A DNA stretch of 64,000 bases from Alistipes sp. (GTDB lineage Bacteria > Bacteroidota > Bacteroidia > Bacteroidales > Rikenellaceae): assembly GCA_021202985.1 (NCBI GenBank), contig JAJQCA010000083.1, positions 52,863-116,862 of the forward strand, read 5' to 3'. Position 1 is the first letter of the stretch. Every line of letters begins with the position of its first letter. The position numbers were made by a program, and so were the translations under genes. Below the pieces are notes generated by a model. The model did not search any database. It saw only the letters and a program-made list of their open reading frames with translations, and was not told the origin of the DNA. Below, in pieces: positions 18,724 to 26,989 of this stretch.

Positions 18724-19137
18724 CTAAATAATAAGGCGCCGCAATCCTATGACATAATAGTCACGGTCGTGGAATACGGCGGAAGGAAGATATTTGGTAT
18801 TGAGGATAACTTCTGCATGCTTCAGCCGAGGGTTATCGGGACATTGTCCGGGCGTGGAAGGTCCACCTGAACGGTATTGGTTCCCGTTATGGCTCCGCCT
18901 TCCCGCCGTCCGGAAGTGATTGGACGAAGTGGCTGTAGGCTGGACCCCGGCTTCGACAGATCTGCCGGCATCGCCGACTGCCTTCCGGAAATCCGTATTC
19001 CCGGGTTGCCATCCCCGGTTTTCCGACACCAGAGCCGGATCCTGCCGGATATCGCTCAGGACCGAGTGGCAAACGGCCATCCAGGCCACGACCAAAAGGG
19101 CGGCAAGAGGTATTCTCCAAAGTCCGGGTTTAGCCAT
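18724..19137 (-). CDS. Possible small exported or membrane-anchored protein, perhaps frameshifted
   Basis: From MAKPGLWRIP the 137 codons give a basic N-terminus, one hydrophobic helix (about 8-25) and a tail ending in DRDYYVIGLRRLII. The middle (about 75-105) has a composition unlike a folded protein. In the -1-shifted frame over 18857-18990 a smoother stretch reads ITGTNTVQVDLPRPDNVPI and stops just where the first frame becomes convincing again, so an indel in the middle is possible. A promoter with good spacing is immediately upstream. No family recognised; real gene, pseudogene and chance ORF all remain open. Confidence 0.35.
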   Translation of the reverse strand: MAKPGLWRIPLAALLVVAWMAVCHSVLSDIRQDPALVSENRGWQPGNTDFRKAVGDAGRSVEAGVQPTATSSNHFRTAGRRSHNGNQYRSGGPSTPGQCPDNPRLKHAEVILNTKYLPSAVFHDRDYYVIGLRRLII

Positions 19138-19140
19138 AAT

Positions 19141-19222
19141 GCAAATGTAGTGAAAGTCGAGAGCTGGGCCAAGTTTGCTTAGGCCTCTGCCGGGACGCAT
19201 ACTATAGCAAATGTAGTGAAAG
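19141..19222. repeat. 16-bp direct repeat containing a -7 box
   Basis: GCAAATGTAGTGAAAG occurs at 19141-19156 and again at 19207-19222, 66 bp apart. Read on the minus strand both copies carry TACATTTG, so the promoter core is duplicated; only the first has a well-spaced TTG. Confidence 0.7.
19142..19172 (-). promoter_or_regulatory. Promoter before the small protein gene
   Basis: Minus strand -33 TTG (19172-19170), 20 nt, -7 TACATTTG (19149-19142). The predicted start falls on the ATG at 19137, so the transcript would be leaderless or begin at a later codon. Confidence 0.5.
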
Positions 19223-19348
19223 GCGGGAACAATCGGAAGGAACCTGTTCCCGGATTATCGCCGCACCGTATCCCGTCTTGGGCAAATATCCCGTAACCGA
19301 CTATTCAAGCGCCCTGCGGTCGGTAGTGCCAAATTCGCTTTAAAAGTT

Positions 19349-19356
19349 TATTTTTG
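19349..19356 (+). promoter_or_regulatory. dCMP deaminase promoter (-7 box)
   Basis: TATTTTTG, 18 nt before the chosen ATG at 19375; it argues against a Met at 19354 that lies inside the box. Confidence 0.5.
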
Positions 19357-19374
19357 TATCCAAACGAAAACAAG

Positions 19375-19815
19375 ATGGGTTACCAGGAGGAAAAACAGCG
19401 CCAGCTCGACCTGCGGTATATCCGCATGGCGCGGATATGGGCCGAAAATTCATATTGCGTCCGCCGCAAGGTAGGCGCCCTGATAGTTAAGGACAAGATG
19501 ATAATTTCCGACGGGTATAACGGTACCCCGTCCGGATTCGAAAATATCTGCGAGGACATGGAAGGGAAGACAAAACCCTACGTGCTCCACGCCGAAGCCA
19601 ATGCGATTACCAAAGTGGCGAAAAGCGCCAACAGCAGCCAGGGCGCTACCCTCTACATCACGGCCATGCCCTGCATAGAATGTTCCAAGCTGATTATACA
19701 GGCAGGTATTATCCGCGTGGTTTACTGCGATACCTACCATTCCCGGGAGGGTCTGGAATTGCTCCGGCGAATCGGTATCGAGACAGTACAGATCGACGAT
19801 AGCGACTGTAAATAG
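19375..19815 (+). CDS. Deoxycytidylate deaminase (ComEB-like)
   Basis: Zinc-dependent deamination of dCMP to dUMP, the substrate of thymidylate synthase. The 146 residues show the zinc and catalytic motifs HAE (72-74) and PCIEC (99-103), and the substrate-loop text DGYNGTPSGFENICED. Start is MGYQEEKQRQ (19375). Length and motifs fit Bacteroidetes dCMP deaminases. With thyA and folA elsewhere in the window it completes a dTMP-supply set, although the genes are 22 kb apart. It converges on the last gene of the Bat-type operon with 27 bp between. Confidence 0.93.
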   Translation: MGYQEEKQRQLDLRYIRMARIWAENSYCVRRKVGALIVKDKMIISDGYNGTPSGFENICEDMEGKTKPYVLHAEANAITKVAKSANSSQGATLYITAMPCIECSKLIIQAGIIRVVYCDTYHSREGLELLRRIGIETVQIDDSDCK

Positions 19816-19842
19816 GGCGCCGGCACTACTTCGGCCCGTTTG

Positions 19843-20871
19843 CTAAATCACATCTTTTTCCCGGAAGATGTTGAAACGGGAAAGTACCCGGTTTTTCCGG
19901 CTGAGCATCAGGCTGTTCAGTAACAGCAGTACCAGCGCGGCGACTATGAAATAAGGGTACTTCTCGTCGTATTCGTCGAAGACCTGTACGTTGAAACGGG
20001 ACTTTTCGGTCTCGTTAATCTTCTCTATTATCTCGTTTAGGCCGACGCTTCGCTGTGTGGCGAGTATGTAGGCTCCTCCGGTAGATAGGGCTATATCACT
20101 TAACATTTGCTCGTTGAGCTTAGTCAGAACCATATTGCCTTCGTTGTCCGTCAGGAAATCGCCACCCATATATATGGGAGCGCCTTCCGGCGTACCGATT
20201 CCTATGGCGTATATTTTTATGCCCTGTGCGGCCGCGGCCGCCGCGGCGGCCATCGCGTCGTCCTCATGGTTCTCTCCGTCGGAGACCAGGATTATTACGC
20301 GGCTCCCCTCGCTTTGGGACGAGAAGGAATTGGAGGCCAGGTCGATAGCGGCACCGATAGCCGTGCCCTGCCGGGAAACCATATTGGTGGAGACCTGCCG
20401 AATAAAATTCCGGGCCGCCACATAATCCGTCGTGAGCGGCAGTTGCACGTAAGCGTCACCTGCGAAAACTACGAGCCCCACCCGGTCGTCCTCCAGCGAT
20501 TCGAGAAGGCGGGTAATGGCGAATTTGGTCCGCTCGAGCCGGTTGGGTTCGAAATCCTGTGCGAGCATACTGTTCGACACGTCGACAACGAACATTATCT
20601 CTATTCCTTCAGCCGTCGATTCCTTCAATTTGGAACCGAACTGCGGCCGCGCCAACGCCACGATTATAAGTGTCACCGCGCAGATAAACAAGATGAACTT
20701 GTTGCGGATCCTCGGCGGCGAGGCGTCCGGGATCAGGCTCTTTAGTGTGTCGAGTTGTCCGAACCGTTCGAGCCTGCGCCTGCGAGCCCTTACCGACAGC
20801 ACGAACGCACACACCATTGCCGGGACGAGCAACAGCAGGTAGAGCATATTTGGAGTTCCGAACCTGAACAT
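19843..20871 (-). CDS. batB: VWA-domain membrane protein, BatB-like
   Basis: A 342-residue protein with membrane helices near both ends (about 9-27, 58-75 and 309-327) and a von Willebrand A domain between. The metal-binding MIDAS is DVSNS (Asp97, Ser99, Ser101), with LTTDY and VSDGEN supplying the other ligands. It is the second of two tandem VWA proteins and the last gene of the operon. Bat (Bacteroides aerotolerance) proteins are associated with oxidative-stress survival, and MoxR-VWA pairs act like chelatase or chaperone systems; the client here is unknown. The symbol follows order in the locus, not experiment. Confidence 0.85.
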   Translation of the reverse strand: MFRFGTPNMLYLLLLVPAMVCAFVLSVRARRRRLERFGQLDTLKSLIPDASPPRIRNKFILFICAVTLIIVALARPQFGSKLKESTAEGIEIMFVVDVSNSMLAQDFEPNRLERTKFAITRLLESLEDDRVGLVVFAGDAYVQLPLTTDYVAARNFIRQVSTNMVSRQGTAIGAAIDLASNSFSSQSEGSRVIILVSDGENHEDDAMAAAAAAAAQGIKIYAIGIGTPEGAPIYMGGDFLTDNEGNMVLTKLNEQMLSDIALSTGGAYILATQRSVGLNEIIEKINETEKSRFNVQVFDEYDEKYPYFIVAALVLLLLNSLMLSRKNRVLSRFNIFREKDVI

Positions 20872-20920
20872 TTTCTTTTAATCTTTTTCCAGGCCGGCCG
20901 TGACCGCACCCGGGGCGAAT

Positions 20921-21922
20921 TTACGGTATCCTTCTCAGCATCACCCTCGCAACTATAAATTCCAGTACGAGGAACCCGAGGGCCAGCAGGACGAACACGG
21001 CGTACTTCTCATGGTAAAGCGTGTAGTCGCTGGTCTTGATAGTGCTTGTTTCGAGGGAGTTTATGGTGTCGTATACTTCTTCGAGCGAGTTGTTGTCGGT
21101 AGCTCGGAAGTATTTCCCGCCGGTCATTTCAGCTATTTCGGTAAGCATTTCCTCGTCGAGTTCCACCCTCTCGGGAACGAAAATTATCTCTCCCCATATA
21201 TTGTAACGGGGGCTGGGCGCCATTCCGTTGGTGCCGATTCCGACCGTGTAGACTTTAATGCCGAGCGTACGGGCTATTTCGCCGGCATTTACGGGGGTTA
21301 TCTGGCCGCTGTTGTTGACACCGTCCGTCAGCAGGATTATAACTTTGCTCTTTGCGTTACTCTCCCTGAGGCGGTTAATGGCGGTGGCAAGTCCGCTGCC
21401 GATGGCGGTGCCGTCCTCCACCATCCCCTCCCGTACCTGCGATACGAGGTTGAGAAGGGTCCTTTTGTCGGTAGTGAGCGGGCATTGGGTGAACGCTTCC
21501 CCGGCGAAAACCACTATGCCGATACGGTCGTTGGTCCGGTCTACGATAAACTTGGCCGCGGTTTCACGTGCGGCGGTGAACCGGTCGGGTTTCAAATCGC
21601 GGGCAAGCATACTGCTTGAAACGTCGATGGTCAGCATTATGTCGATACCCTCGGTAATGGAGTTGCTGCCGTACTCCGAGGTCTGCGGCCGGGCGAGGGC
21701 GAATACCAGCAGCCCGTAAGCCACACAGCGGAACACGAACGGCAGATGGCGCAGGTAGTAACGGAAACTCTTACCGGCACCCTCCACCCCGGCCACGGTC
21801 GACACCTGAATTACGGCCCCTCCCTGAAGCGTCCGGTAGACGTAATACGCCACTACCGGCAGCAGCAAAAACAGCAGCCACAGCACCCACGGGTTTGCAA
21901 ACCTTGTAATATCGAATGTCAT
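20921..21922 (-). CDS. batA: VWA-domain membrane protein, BatA-like
   Basis: A 333-residue paralogue of the following gene with the same layout: N-terminal helices (about 10-29, 58-76), a VWA domain with MIDAS DVSSS (Asp100, Ser102, Ser104), QCPLTTDKR and LTDGVNNSG, and a C-terminal helix (about 310-328). It probably forms a membrane complex with BatB and the TPR protein, energised by MoxR. It is separated from the upstream TPR gene by 279 bp of apparently non-coding DNA, the only sizeable gap in the cluster, and from batB by 49 bp. No consensus promoter is found in the gap, so co-transcription with the upstream genes is likely. Confidence 0.87.
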   Translation of the reverse strand: MTFDITRFANPWVLWLLFLLLPVVAYYVYRTLQGGAVIQVSTVAGVEGAGKSFRYYLRHLPFVFRCVAYGLLVFALARPQTSEYGSNSITEGIDIMLTIDVSSSMLARDLKPDRFTAARETAAKFIVDRTNDRIGIVVFAGEAFTQCPLTTDKRTLLNLVSQVREGMVEDGTAIGSGLATAINRLRESNAKSKVIILLTDGVNNSGQITPVNAGEIARTLGIKVYTVGIGTNGMAPSPRYNIWGEIIFVPERVELDEEMLTEIAEMTGGKYFRATDNNSLEEVYDTINSLETSTIKTSDYTLYHEKYAVFVLLALGFLVLEFIVARVMLRRIP

Positions 21923-22201
21923 TTTCCTGTCTTTTCCAAACTTTAGTCGGTCTGCCGGAATGTGCGGATATCCCCTTTAAATTTCTTCCAATCGGGATTA
22001 TCAGTCCGGCTCACACCCTCTCTCCTCCTGCGCCTCATTCTTTTGGCTCTCGACGGTCAATACCATTAATTCATTCTATTCCGCAGGCTGGTTAGCATTC
22101 CGGATCCCCTCGGTAAGGCCATCTGGCTTAAATCCCGGTTTACCAGACCCCTTACTGTCCGATACGGTTAGATGCCCGTTATAACCGGTCGGCCGTTCAC
22201 C

Positions 22202-22951
22202 TTACCAGTTTTTTTCCGAGCGCTGGATTGTCCTCGCCTTTCTCTCCTCCATCTTTTCGCGGGTACGGTCCTCGTTCATCTGCATGGCATCGAGCAGGGC
22301 CTCGGCTTCACTCCGGGTCATTCCCGGGGGACGGTTGCCCTGCCCCTCCCGGGGGTCGTCATCTCCCTGCCCGTCGTTATCCTCCTGGTTCGGGTCGTTA
22401 TCGTTCCCCTCGCCGGGGTCCTGGTTGTCGTTGCCGCCCCCCCCGTCCTGGTCGTCGTCATTGCCGCCTCCGCCTCCGCCGCTGTCATTGTCCTCGTCGT
22501 CTTTCTCCAGCATTTTTTTGACGTAGGCGTAGTTGAACTTGGCTTCTTCGTTCGTGGGGTCGATTCGCATCGCTTCCTTATACTGTTCGAGGGCCTCCTC
22601 CAACTTCCTCTGTTGGAACATGGAATTCCCAGCGTTAAAATGAGTGTCGAAGCGGTTCTCTTCCGAGGTGTCGGCTTTCGACAGCCGCGAAAAAACCTGT
22701 TCGGCGTCTTCCCATCTCCCCTGTTTGTATAGTGAATTGCCGAGGTTGTAACGGGCCTCGAAAGATTCGGGGTTCTGTTCCAGCGCGCGACGGTAGTCGG
22801 ATTCACTCTCTTCGAACTGCGCCCTTTCGTATTTACGGTTGCCTTCCCGGATGTTCCGGCGCTCGGGATACTTCTGCGCACGGGCCTCCCCTGCGGCCGA
22901 TAATAGTGCCGCTGCGCATATTGTAACATAAATCAATAACCTGAGCTTCAT
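22202..22951 (-). CDS. TPR protein with acidic low-complexity tail, BatC-like
   Basis: A 249-residue exported protein: signal peptide (1-25, ending GEARAQ), two to three TPR repeats (about 35-150, RNIREGNRKYERAQFEESE, FEARYNLGNSLYKQGRWEDAE, FDTHFNAGNSMFQQRKLEEAL), then about 60 residues of Gly, Asp and Asn (DSGGGGGGNDDDQDGG) and a charged helix. Its ATG overlaps the preceding stop as ATGA, so translation is coupled. TPR proteins in Bat loci are thought to scaffold the VWA proteins; the long acidic tail might bind calcium or basic partners, which is conjecture. Confidence 0.82.
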   Translation of the reverse strand: MKLRLLIYVTICAAALLSAAGEARAQKYPERRNIREGNRKYERAQFEESESDYRRALEQNPESFEARYNLGNSLYKQGRWEDAEQVFSRLSKADTSEENRFDTHFNAGNSMFQQRKLEEALEQYKEAMRIDPTNEEAKFNYAYVKKMLEKDDEDNDSGGGGGGNDDDQDGGGGNDNQDPGEGNDNDPNQEDNDGQGDDDPREGQGNRPPGMTRSEAEALLDAMQMNEDRTREKMEERKARTIQRSEKNW

Positions 22952-24018
22952 AACACTCCCCCCTCTTCCATTTCCGGCTTTTCAATCTCCGTGGGTTTGG
23001 TCTCCTCGATAAAGTAATAAGCGAAGGTGAACACGTTTTCGTTCTGCTCGGCGTCGGGTACGAACTTGGCGAATTTCACCAGGTCGGCCGTGCGGAGTAT
23101 TTCCCCGAGGTCGCGGTAGCCTTTTTCAGGAAGTTCCCGGTCAGAAAGAGCCGTGAGTATCTCGTCGCTGGTCATTTCCATCGCCCCGATATCCCATCGG
23201 TCTTCCATATACTGTCGGAGTATATCCGTAATACCGGTGTAATATTGTTTATGGCGGTTATTCTGCCAAAGTTTCTGGTTATGCAGCGCTTCGAGGGCTT
23301 TTATGGCCACCACGTGGGGCGGGTCGATTACCTTCGGTTTACCGAACATGGTCAGGTTACGCCTGCGGGTAAACCAGAACCAAAGCCCGGCCGCGATAAG
23401 GGCCAGCGAAAGGAGGCCCCACAACATGTAGCCGCCGTACTCGCCCAGTACCATCGGGGTGTCCATGATTCCCCTTATATCGTGAATGTTCTGCGTAAGG
23501 GTGTCTATCTGGTAAGTCCCTACCATCAATACCAGCGAGTCGACCGACCAGATCGTGTCCGCGATATTTTTGTCGAGGTAGAAGGCCGGCATCCAGCCGA
23601 GGTTCAGGTATCCTTCGTCGAAGACCTGGAAAGTAATATCCTTACGCAGTTTGACCTGCCTGCCGTCCTGCCTTACCGTGTCGAGTTCTGTCTGTGATAC
23701 CAGCTCTATCGGCTGCCCCTCCAACATCTCCTGGTTGATCTCTCCCAGCGCCACTATTTGCAGAATATCTTTGGTAATCTCCACCCGCAGGGTCACGGTA
23801 TCGCCGATGCCGATGCTGTCGGTAACAAACCAGGCTTCCAGCAACGGGTCCCCCTCCCGGCGCGGTTTGCGGTTTGGATTCCTGCCGTCGATAAACCCCT
23901 CCCCTCCGACCGCGGCCTGTCCGGCAGGCTGCGCGAAGGTTTCCGTGCAAAGCGGTATCACCGCCCACGACAGGAAGAACAGCCCCAGCATATATTTCAG
24001 CACTCCACCGCGTTCCAT
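22948..24018 (-). CDS. Membrane-anchored Bat-operon protein (BatD/DUF4381-like role)
   Basis: A 356-residue protein with a signal peptide (to about 29), a periplasmic beta-rich domain (about 45-190, FVTDSIGIGDTVTLRVEITKD), one membrane helix (about 196-214, YMLWGLLSLALIAAGLWFWF) and a cytoplasmic helical domain. It is the equivalent of the BatD-N plus membrane protein found between DUF58 and VWA genes in Bacteroidetes; I cannot assign a domain with certainty. It abuts DUF58 with no gap (TAA then ATG) and overlaps the TPR gene by 4 nt. Probably links the periplasmic VWA/TPR part to the cytosolic MoxR/DUF58 part. Confidence 0.7.
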   Translation of the reverse strand: MERGGVLKYMLGLFFLSWAVIPLCTETFAQPAGQAAVGGEGFIDGRNPNRKPRREGDPLLEAWFVTDSIGIGDTVTLRVEITKDILQIVALGEINQEMLEGQPIELVSQTELDTVRQDGRQVKLRKDITFQVFDEGYLNLGWMPAFYLDKNIADTIWSVDSLVLMVGTYQIDTLTQNIHDIRGIMDTPMVLGEYGGYMLWGLLSLALIAAGLWFWFTRRRNLTMFGKPKVIDPPHVVAIKALEALHNQKLWQNNRHKQYYTGITDILRQYMEDRWDIGAMEMTSDEILTALSDRELPEKGYRDLGEILRTADLVKFAKFVPDAEQNENVFTFAYYFIEETKPTEIEKPEMEEGGVL

Positions 24019-24900
24019 TTATCTCGTTTTGAAAAGTTTTATAAGTGATTTCACGTAATCCTCGCCCGTGGCTATGGTCACGTTGTCCACTTTACACCGT
24101 TTGAGGGTCCGGTCTATGATACCGCTCTGTTCCTCCCACTTGCCGGCATAGCGTTCCCGCACTTTGCGCGATGAGGTGTCGACCCACACTTTTTTACCGG
24201 TCTCGGCATCCCGTAGTTCGACTATACCGACATCCGGAAGCTCGGTTTCCCGGCGGTCGTATACCCTTATACCTGCAATGTCATGCTTACGGGTTGCGAT
24301 TTTAAGGGCGTCCTCGTATGCCGCTCCGTCACCGTTAAGGTCCATGAAGTCCGACAGGATAAACATCGTGCACCGCTTCTTTATCATGTTGGTGATATGG
24401 CGCAGGGGTTCCGAGAGCGATGTGGCGGTATGTTCGGGCCTGAATTCTATCAGTTCGCGTATAATCATAAGGATATGCGCACGCCCCTTCTTGGGCGGGA
24501 TGAACTTCTCCACCCGGTCGCTGAAGAACAGGCACCCCACCTTGTCGTTATTCTCCGAAGCGGAGAAAGCGAGCACGGCCGCAATCTCCGTTATAATGTT
24601 CTTTTTGAGCTTGTCGGTTGTTCCGAACATTCGCGAACCGCTGACGTCCACCATCAGCATCATCGTAAGTTCGCGCTCCTCCTCGTAAGTTTTGATGTAC
24701 GGGGAACGGTTCCGTGCGGTGACGTTCCAGTCTATATCCCTTACGTCGTCGCCGTAACGGTACTCCCTCACTTCGCTGAACGCCATACCCCTCCCCTTGA
24801 AGGCGCTGTGATACCTCCCGGCGAAGATGTCGTTGCTCAGCCCGCGGGTCTTGATCTCTATTTTGCGGACCTGCTTGAGTATGTCGTTACTGTTCTCCAT
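24019..24900 (-). CDS. DUF58 domain protein of the MoxR/Bat operon
   Basis: A 293-residue soluble protein. The DUF58 signature YRYGDDVRDIDWNVTARN lies at about 47-64, followed by a degenerate VWA-like fold beginning MMLMVDVSGSRMFGT. DUF58 proteins almost always accompany MoxR ATPases and are considered partners or substrates of MoxR complexes; biochemical activity is not established. Its ATG directly follows the TAG of the frameshifted DUF1444-like gene, which would normally couple their translation, so that frameshift could affect DUF58 expression. Confidence 0.9.
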   Translation of the reverse strand: MENSNDILKQVRKIEIKTRGLSNDIFAGRYHSAFKGRGMAFSEVREYRYGDDVRDIDWNVTARNRSPYIKTYEEERELTMMLMVDVSGSRMFGTTDKLKKNIITEIAAVLAFSASENNDKVGCLFFSDRVEKFIPPKKGRAHILMIIRELIEFRPEHTATSLSEPLRHITNMIKKRCTMFILSDFMDLNGDGAAYEDALKIATRKHDIAGIRVYDRRETELPDVGIVELRDAETGKKVWVDTSSRKVRERYAGKWEEQSGIIDRTLKRCKVDNVTIATGEDYVKSLIKLFKTR

Positions 24901-25814
24901 CTATTGGTTTCTTCCCAATCCGGGTTTAAATAGGTTTAGCTGGTCGTATTCGACTATCCGGCCGTCTCTCCTCTCGTACAAACGATCGGAAACATGGAAA
25001 CCGAAAACATCTTCGCTACCCGAGTAATTACTTAAAATCTGCATTAGTTTGGCCATCCCGGACCGACTCCTGCGGTCGGCGAAAATCAACTGTGAGGTGG
25101 TCGGCACGGCAAATACCAAGTGTTCGCTGTCCACCGGTAAATCCTCCCATAGCTGGGGGCAGAGCAACATACTGGCGCCAAGCAGCGGTTCATCCTGCCT
25201 GTAATAAAAAGTGCTGTCTCCCTCGGTATAAAAAAATCGTTCTCAATCAGGCCTTCGATATTACCCGTGGCCCACCGGTACATTTGCGCCGGTTCCATTT
25301 CCCGCTGCAAGGCAATGAAATTCTTGATAAGAGAAAAACGACGGTCTTTATAATATACGATGGTAAGGTATAATCCCGGAGCGTATTCGGTTACAAGGAA
25401 GCTCTCTGTCGTCGTCTCTTCACCGTCATTCCCGGTGGCCAGTTGCTCAATAATATCATACCTGAGGAACACAGGTACGATATATTGATCTTCGAGAGGC
25501 CTCGGCTCGACCGAAGAAAAGTCGTAATCCAGGAATTCCTGTACCATCCCCGCCAGAATTTTGCCCAGCCGACGCGGCTTATTCAGGTACGCTTCGTATT
25601 CCTCCTCTATCTCCGCTATAACGGTAAATTCTTTCCAGTTGAGATTTATAAACAACGAGTCGGTCCCTGTTATCTCTATTTCGGGAATTTCACCGGTCAG
25701 GGTCGTAGCCGCAAGGTCCCTGAATTGGTCTGGGGACAGGGATGCATTCCCGGCGGCGCAGCCCGTAAGGATGCCGGCGGCGAGCAGGATAATCAAAGTA
25801 CGTGGGAATCCCAT
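24901..25814 (-). pseudogene. DUF1444-like lipoprotein gene interrupted by a one-base frameshift in a T7 run
   Basis: The first frame (25814-25086) gives a lipoprotein: lipobox LTGC (Cys19), then conserved text through IVPVFLRYD and YRWATGNIEGLIENDFF (residue 195). At the run of seven T (minus strand, 25236-25230) this frame turns into low-quality sequence and stops at 25086. The -1 frame continues smoothly as YTEGDSTFYYRQDEPLLGAS, then MLLCPQLWEDLP... to the stop at 24901, which abuts DUF58. The joined product would be 304 residues and resembles DUF1444 (YtpQ) proteins: IVPVxR, VTEYAPGLYLTIVYY, FAVPTTSQLIFA. Explanations: genuine indel, homopolymer sequencing error, or -1 slippage at the T-TTT-TTT heptamer, which is in exactly the right phase. 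It sits 15 bp after moxR. Confidence 0.8.
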
Positions 25815-25829
25815 AGTCCGCGACCCTCT

Positions 25830-26828
25830 TTAAGGTACTTCGACGTTGTTCAGTATTTCGGTGATGATTTCTTCCGAGGTGACGTTCTCCGCTTCGGCTT
25901 CGTAGGTGAGACCTATGCGGTGGCGGAGTACGTCGTGGCACACGGCCCTAACGTCCTCCGGTATCACGTAACCCCTCCGTTTGATAAACGCGTAGCTTTT
26001 TGCCGCACGGGCCAGCGATATACTCGCGCGGGGCGACCCGCCGTAGCTTATCATCGGGGCCAGCTTCTGGAGGTTGTATTCCGAGGGTTCGCGGGTTGCG
26101 AAGATTATGTCTATGATGTATTTCTCGATTTTTTCGTCCATGTAGACGTCGTTCACCACCCCGCGGGCCTTAACGATATCGTCCGGTGCGATCACTTTGT
26201 TCGGCTTCGGGAATCCGGCCCCGTCGAGGTTGAGACGCACGATACTGCGTTCTTCCTGCTTCTTTGGGTATGTAATTTTTGCCTTGAGCATAAAACGGTC
26301 CACCTGCGCCTCGGGCAGCGGGTATGTACCTTCCTGCTCCAGGGGGTTCTGGGTAGCCAGCACCAGGAACGGTTCGGGAAGGGGGTATGTCTGGTCGCCG
26401 ATAGTCACCTGCCGCTCCTGCATCGATTCCAGCAGGGCGCTCTGCATCTTGGCCGGCGAGCGGTTTATTTCGTCCGCCAGTATAAAGTTGGCGAATACCG
26501 GTCCTTTCTTAACCGTGAACTCCTCGTTCCTCTGCGAATAGATAAGGGTACCGATTAGGTCGGCGGGCAACAGGTCCGGGGTAAATTGTATACGGCTGAA
26601 CTTTGCGTCAACCGCCTGTGCGAGGGTGGTTATGGCGAGCGTCTTGGCCAGGCCCGGCACCCCTTCCAGCAGGATGTGCCCGTTGGATAGCAGGCCGATA
26701 AGCAGGGTATCTATAAGGTGCTTCTGACCTACGATGACCTTGCTCATTTCCACGTTCAGCGTATCCACGAATACGCTTTCGCGTTCTATACGTTCGTTGA
26801 GTTCCTTGATATTGATAACTTCACTCAT
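25830..26828 (-). CDS. MoxR-family AAA+ ATPase
   Basis: A 332-residue AAA+ ATPase of the MoxR (AAA_3) family. The Walker A is GVPGLAKT (56-63), Walker B ILADEINRSPAKMQSALLESMQERQVTI, and the sensor region VLATQNPLEQEGTYPLPEAQVDRF; the C-terminal lid has the family's ASPRASISLARAA-like text (GSPRASISLARAAKSYA). MoxR proteins act as chaperones that activate or insert metals or cofactors with VWA proteins. It is the first gene of the Bat-type operon, preceded by a TAAATTTG -7 box at 26914-26921 and a leader of about 80 nt. Confidence 0.95.
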   Translation of the reverse strand: MSEVINIKELNERIERESVFVDTLNVEMSKVIVGQKHLIDTLLIGLLSNGHILLEGVPGLAKTLAITTLAQAVDAKFSRIQFTPDLLPADLIGTLIYSQRNEEFTVKKGPVFANFILADEINRSPAKMQSALLESMQERQVTIGDQTYPLPEPFLVLATQNPLEQEGTYPLPEAQVDRFMLKAKITYPKKQEERSIVRLNLDGAGFPKPNKVIAPDDIVKARGVVNDVYMDEKIEKYIIDIIFATREPSEYNLQKLAPMISYGGSPRASISLARAAKSYAFIKRRGYVIPEDVRAVCHDVLRHRIGLTYEAEAENVTSEEIITEILNNVEVP

Positions 26829-26913
26829 AAGTTTAGTGTAATTGTAAGGAGGTGCCGGGAATACACCGAAGGGTTAGTATATGCCTCCCGGCTTTGGTAC
26901 AACGTAACCGTTG

Positions 26914-26921
26914 CAAATTTA
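26914..26921 (-). promoter_or_regulatory. Promoter of the MoxR/Bat operon (-7 box)
   Basis: TAAATTTG on the minus strand in an AT-rich patch; predicted start about 26907. Likely the only promoter for the seven genes down to batB. Confidence 0.5.
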
Positions 26922-26989
26922 TTATAAAAACTTTAATTTTTTATACAGCAGGTATATGACGGCCGAATTCCGCGGCCTTCCCCGTTCGG

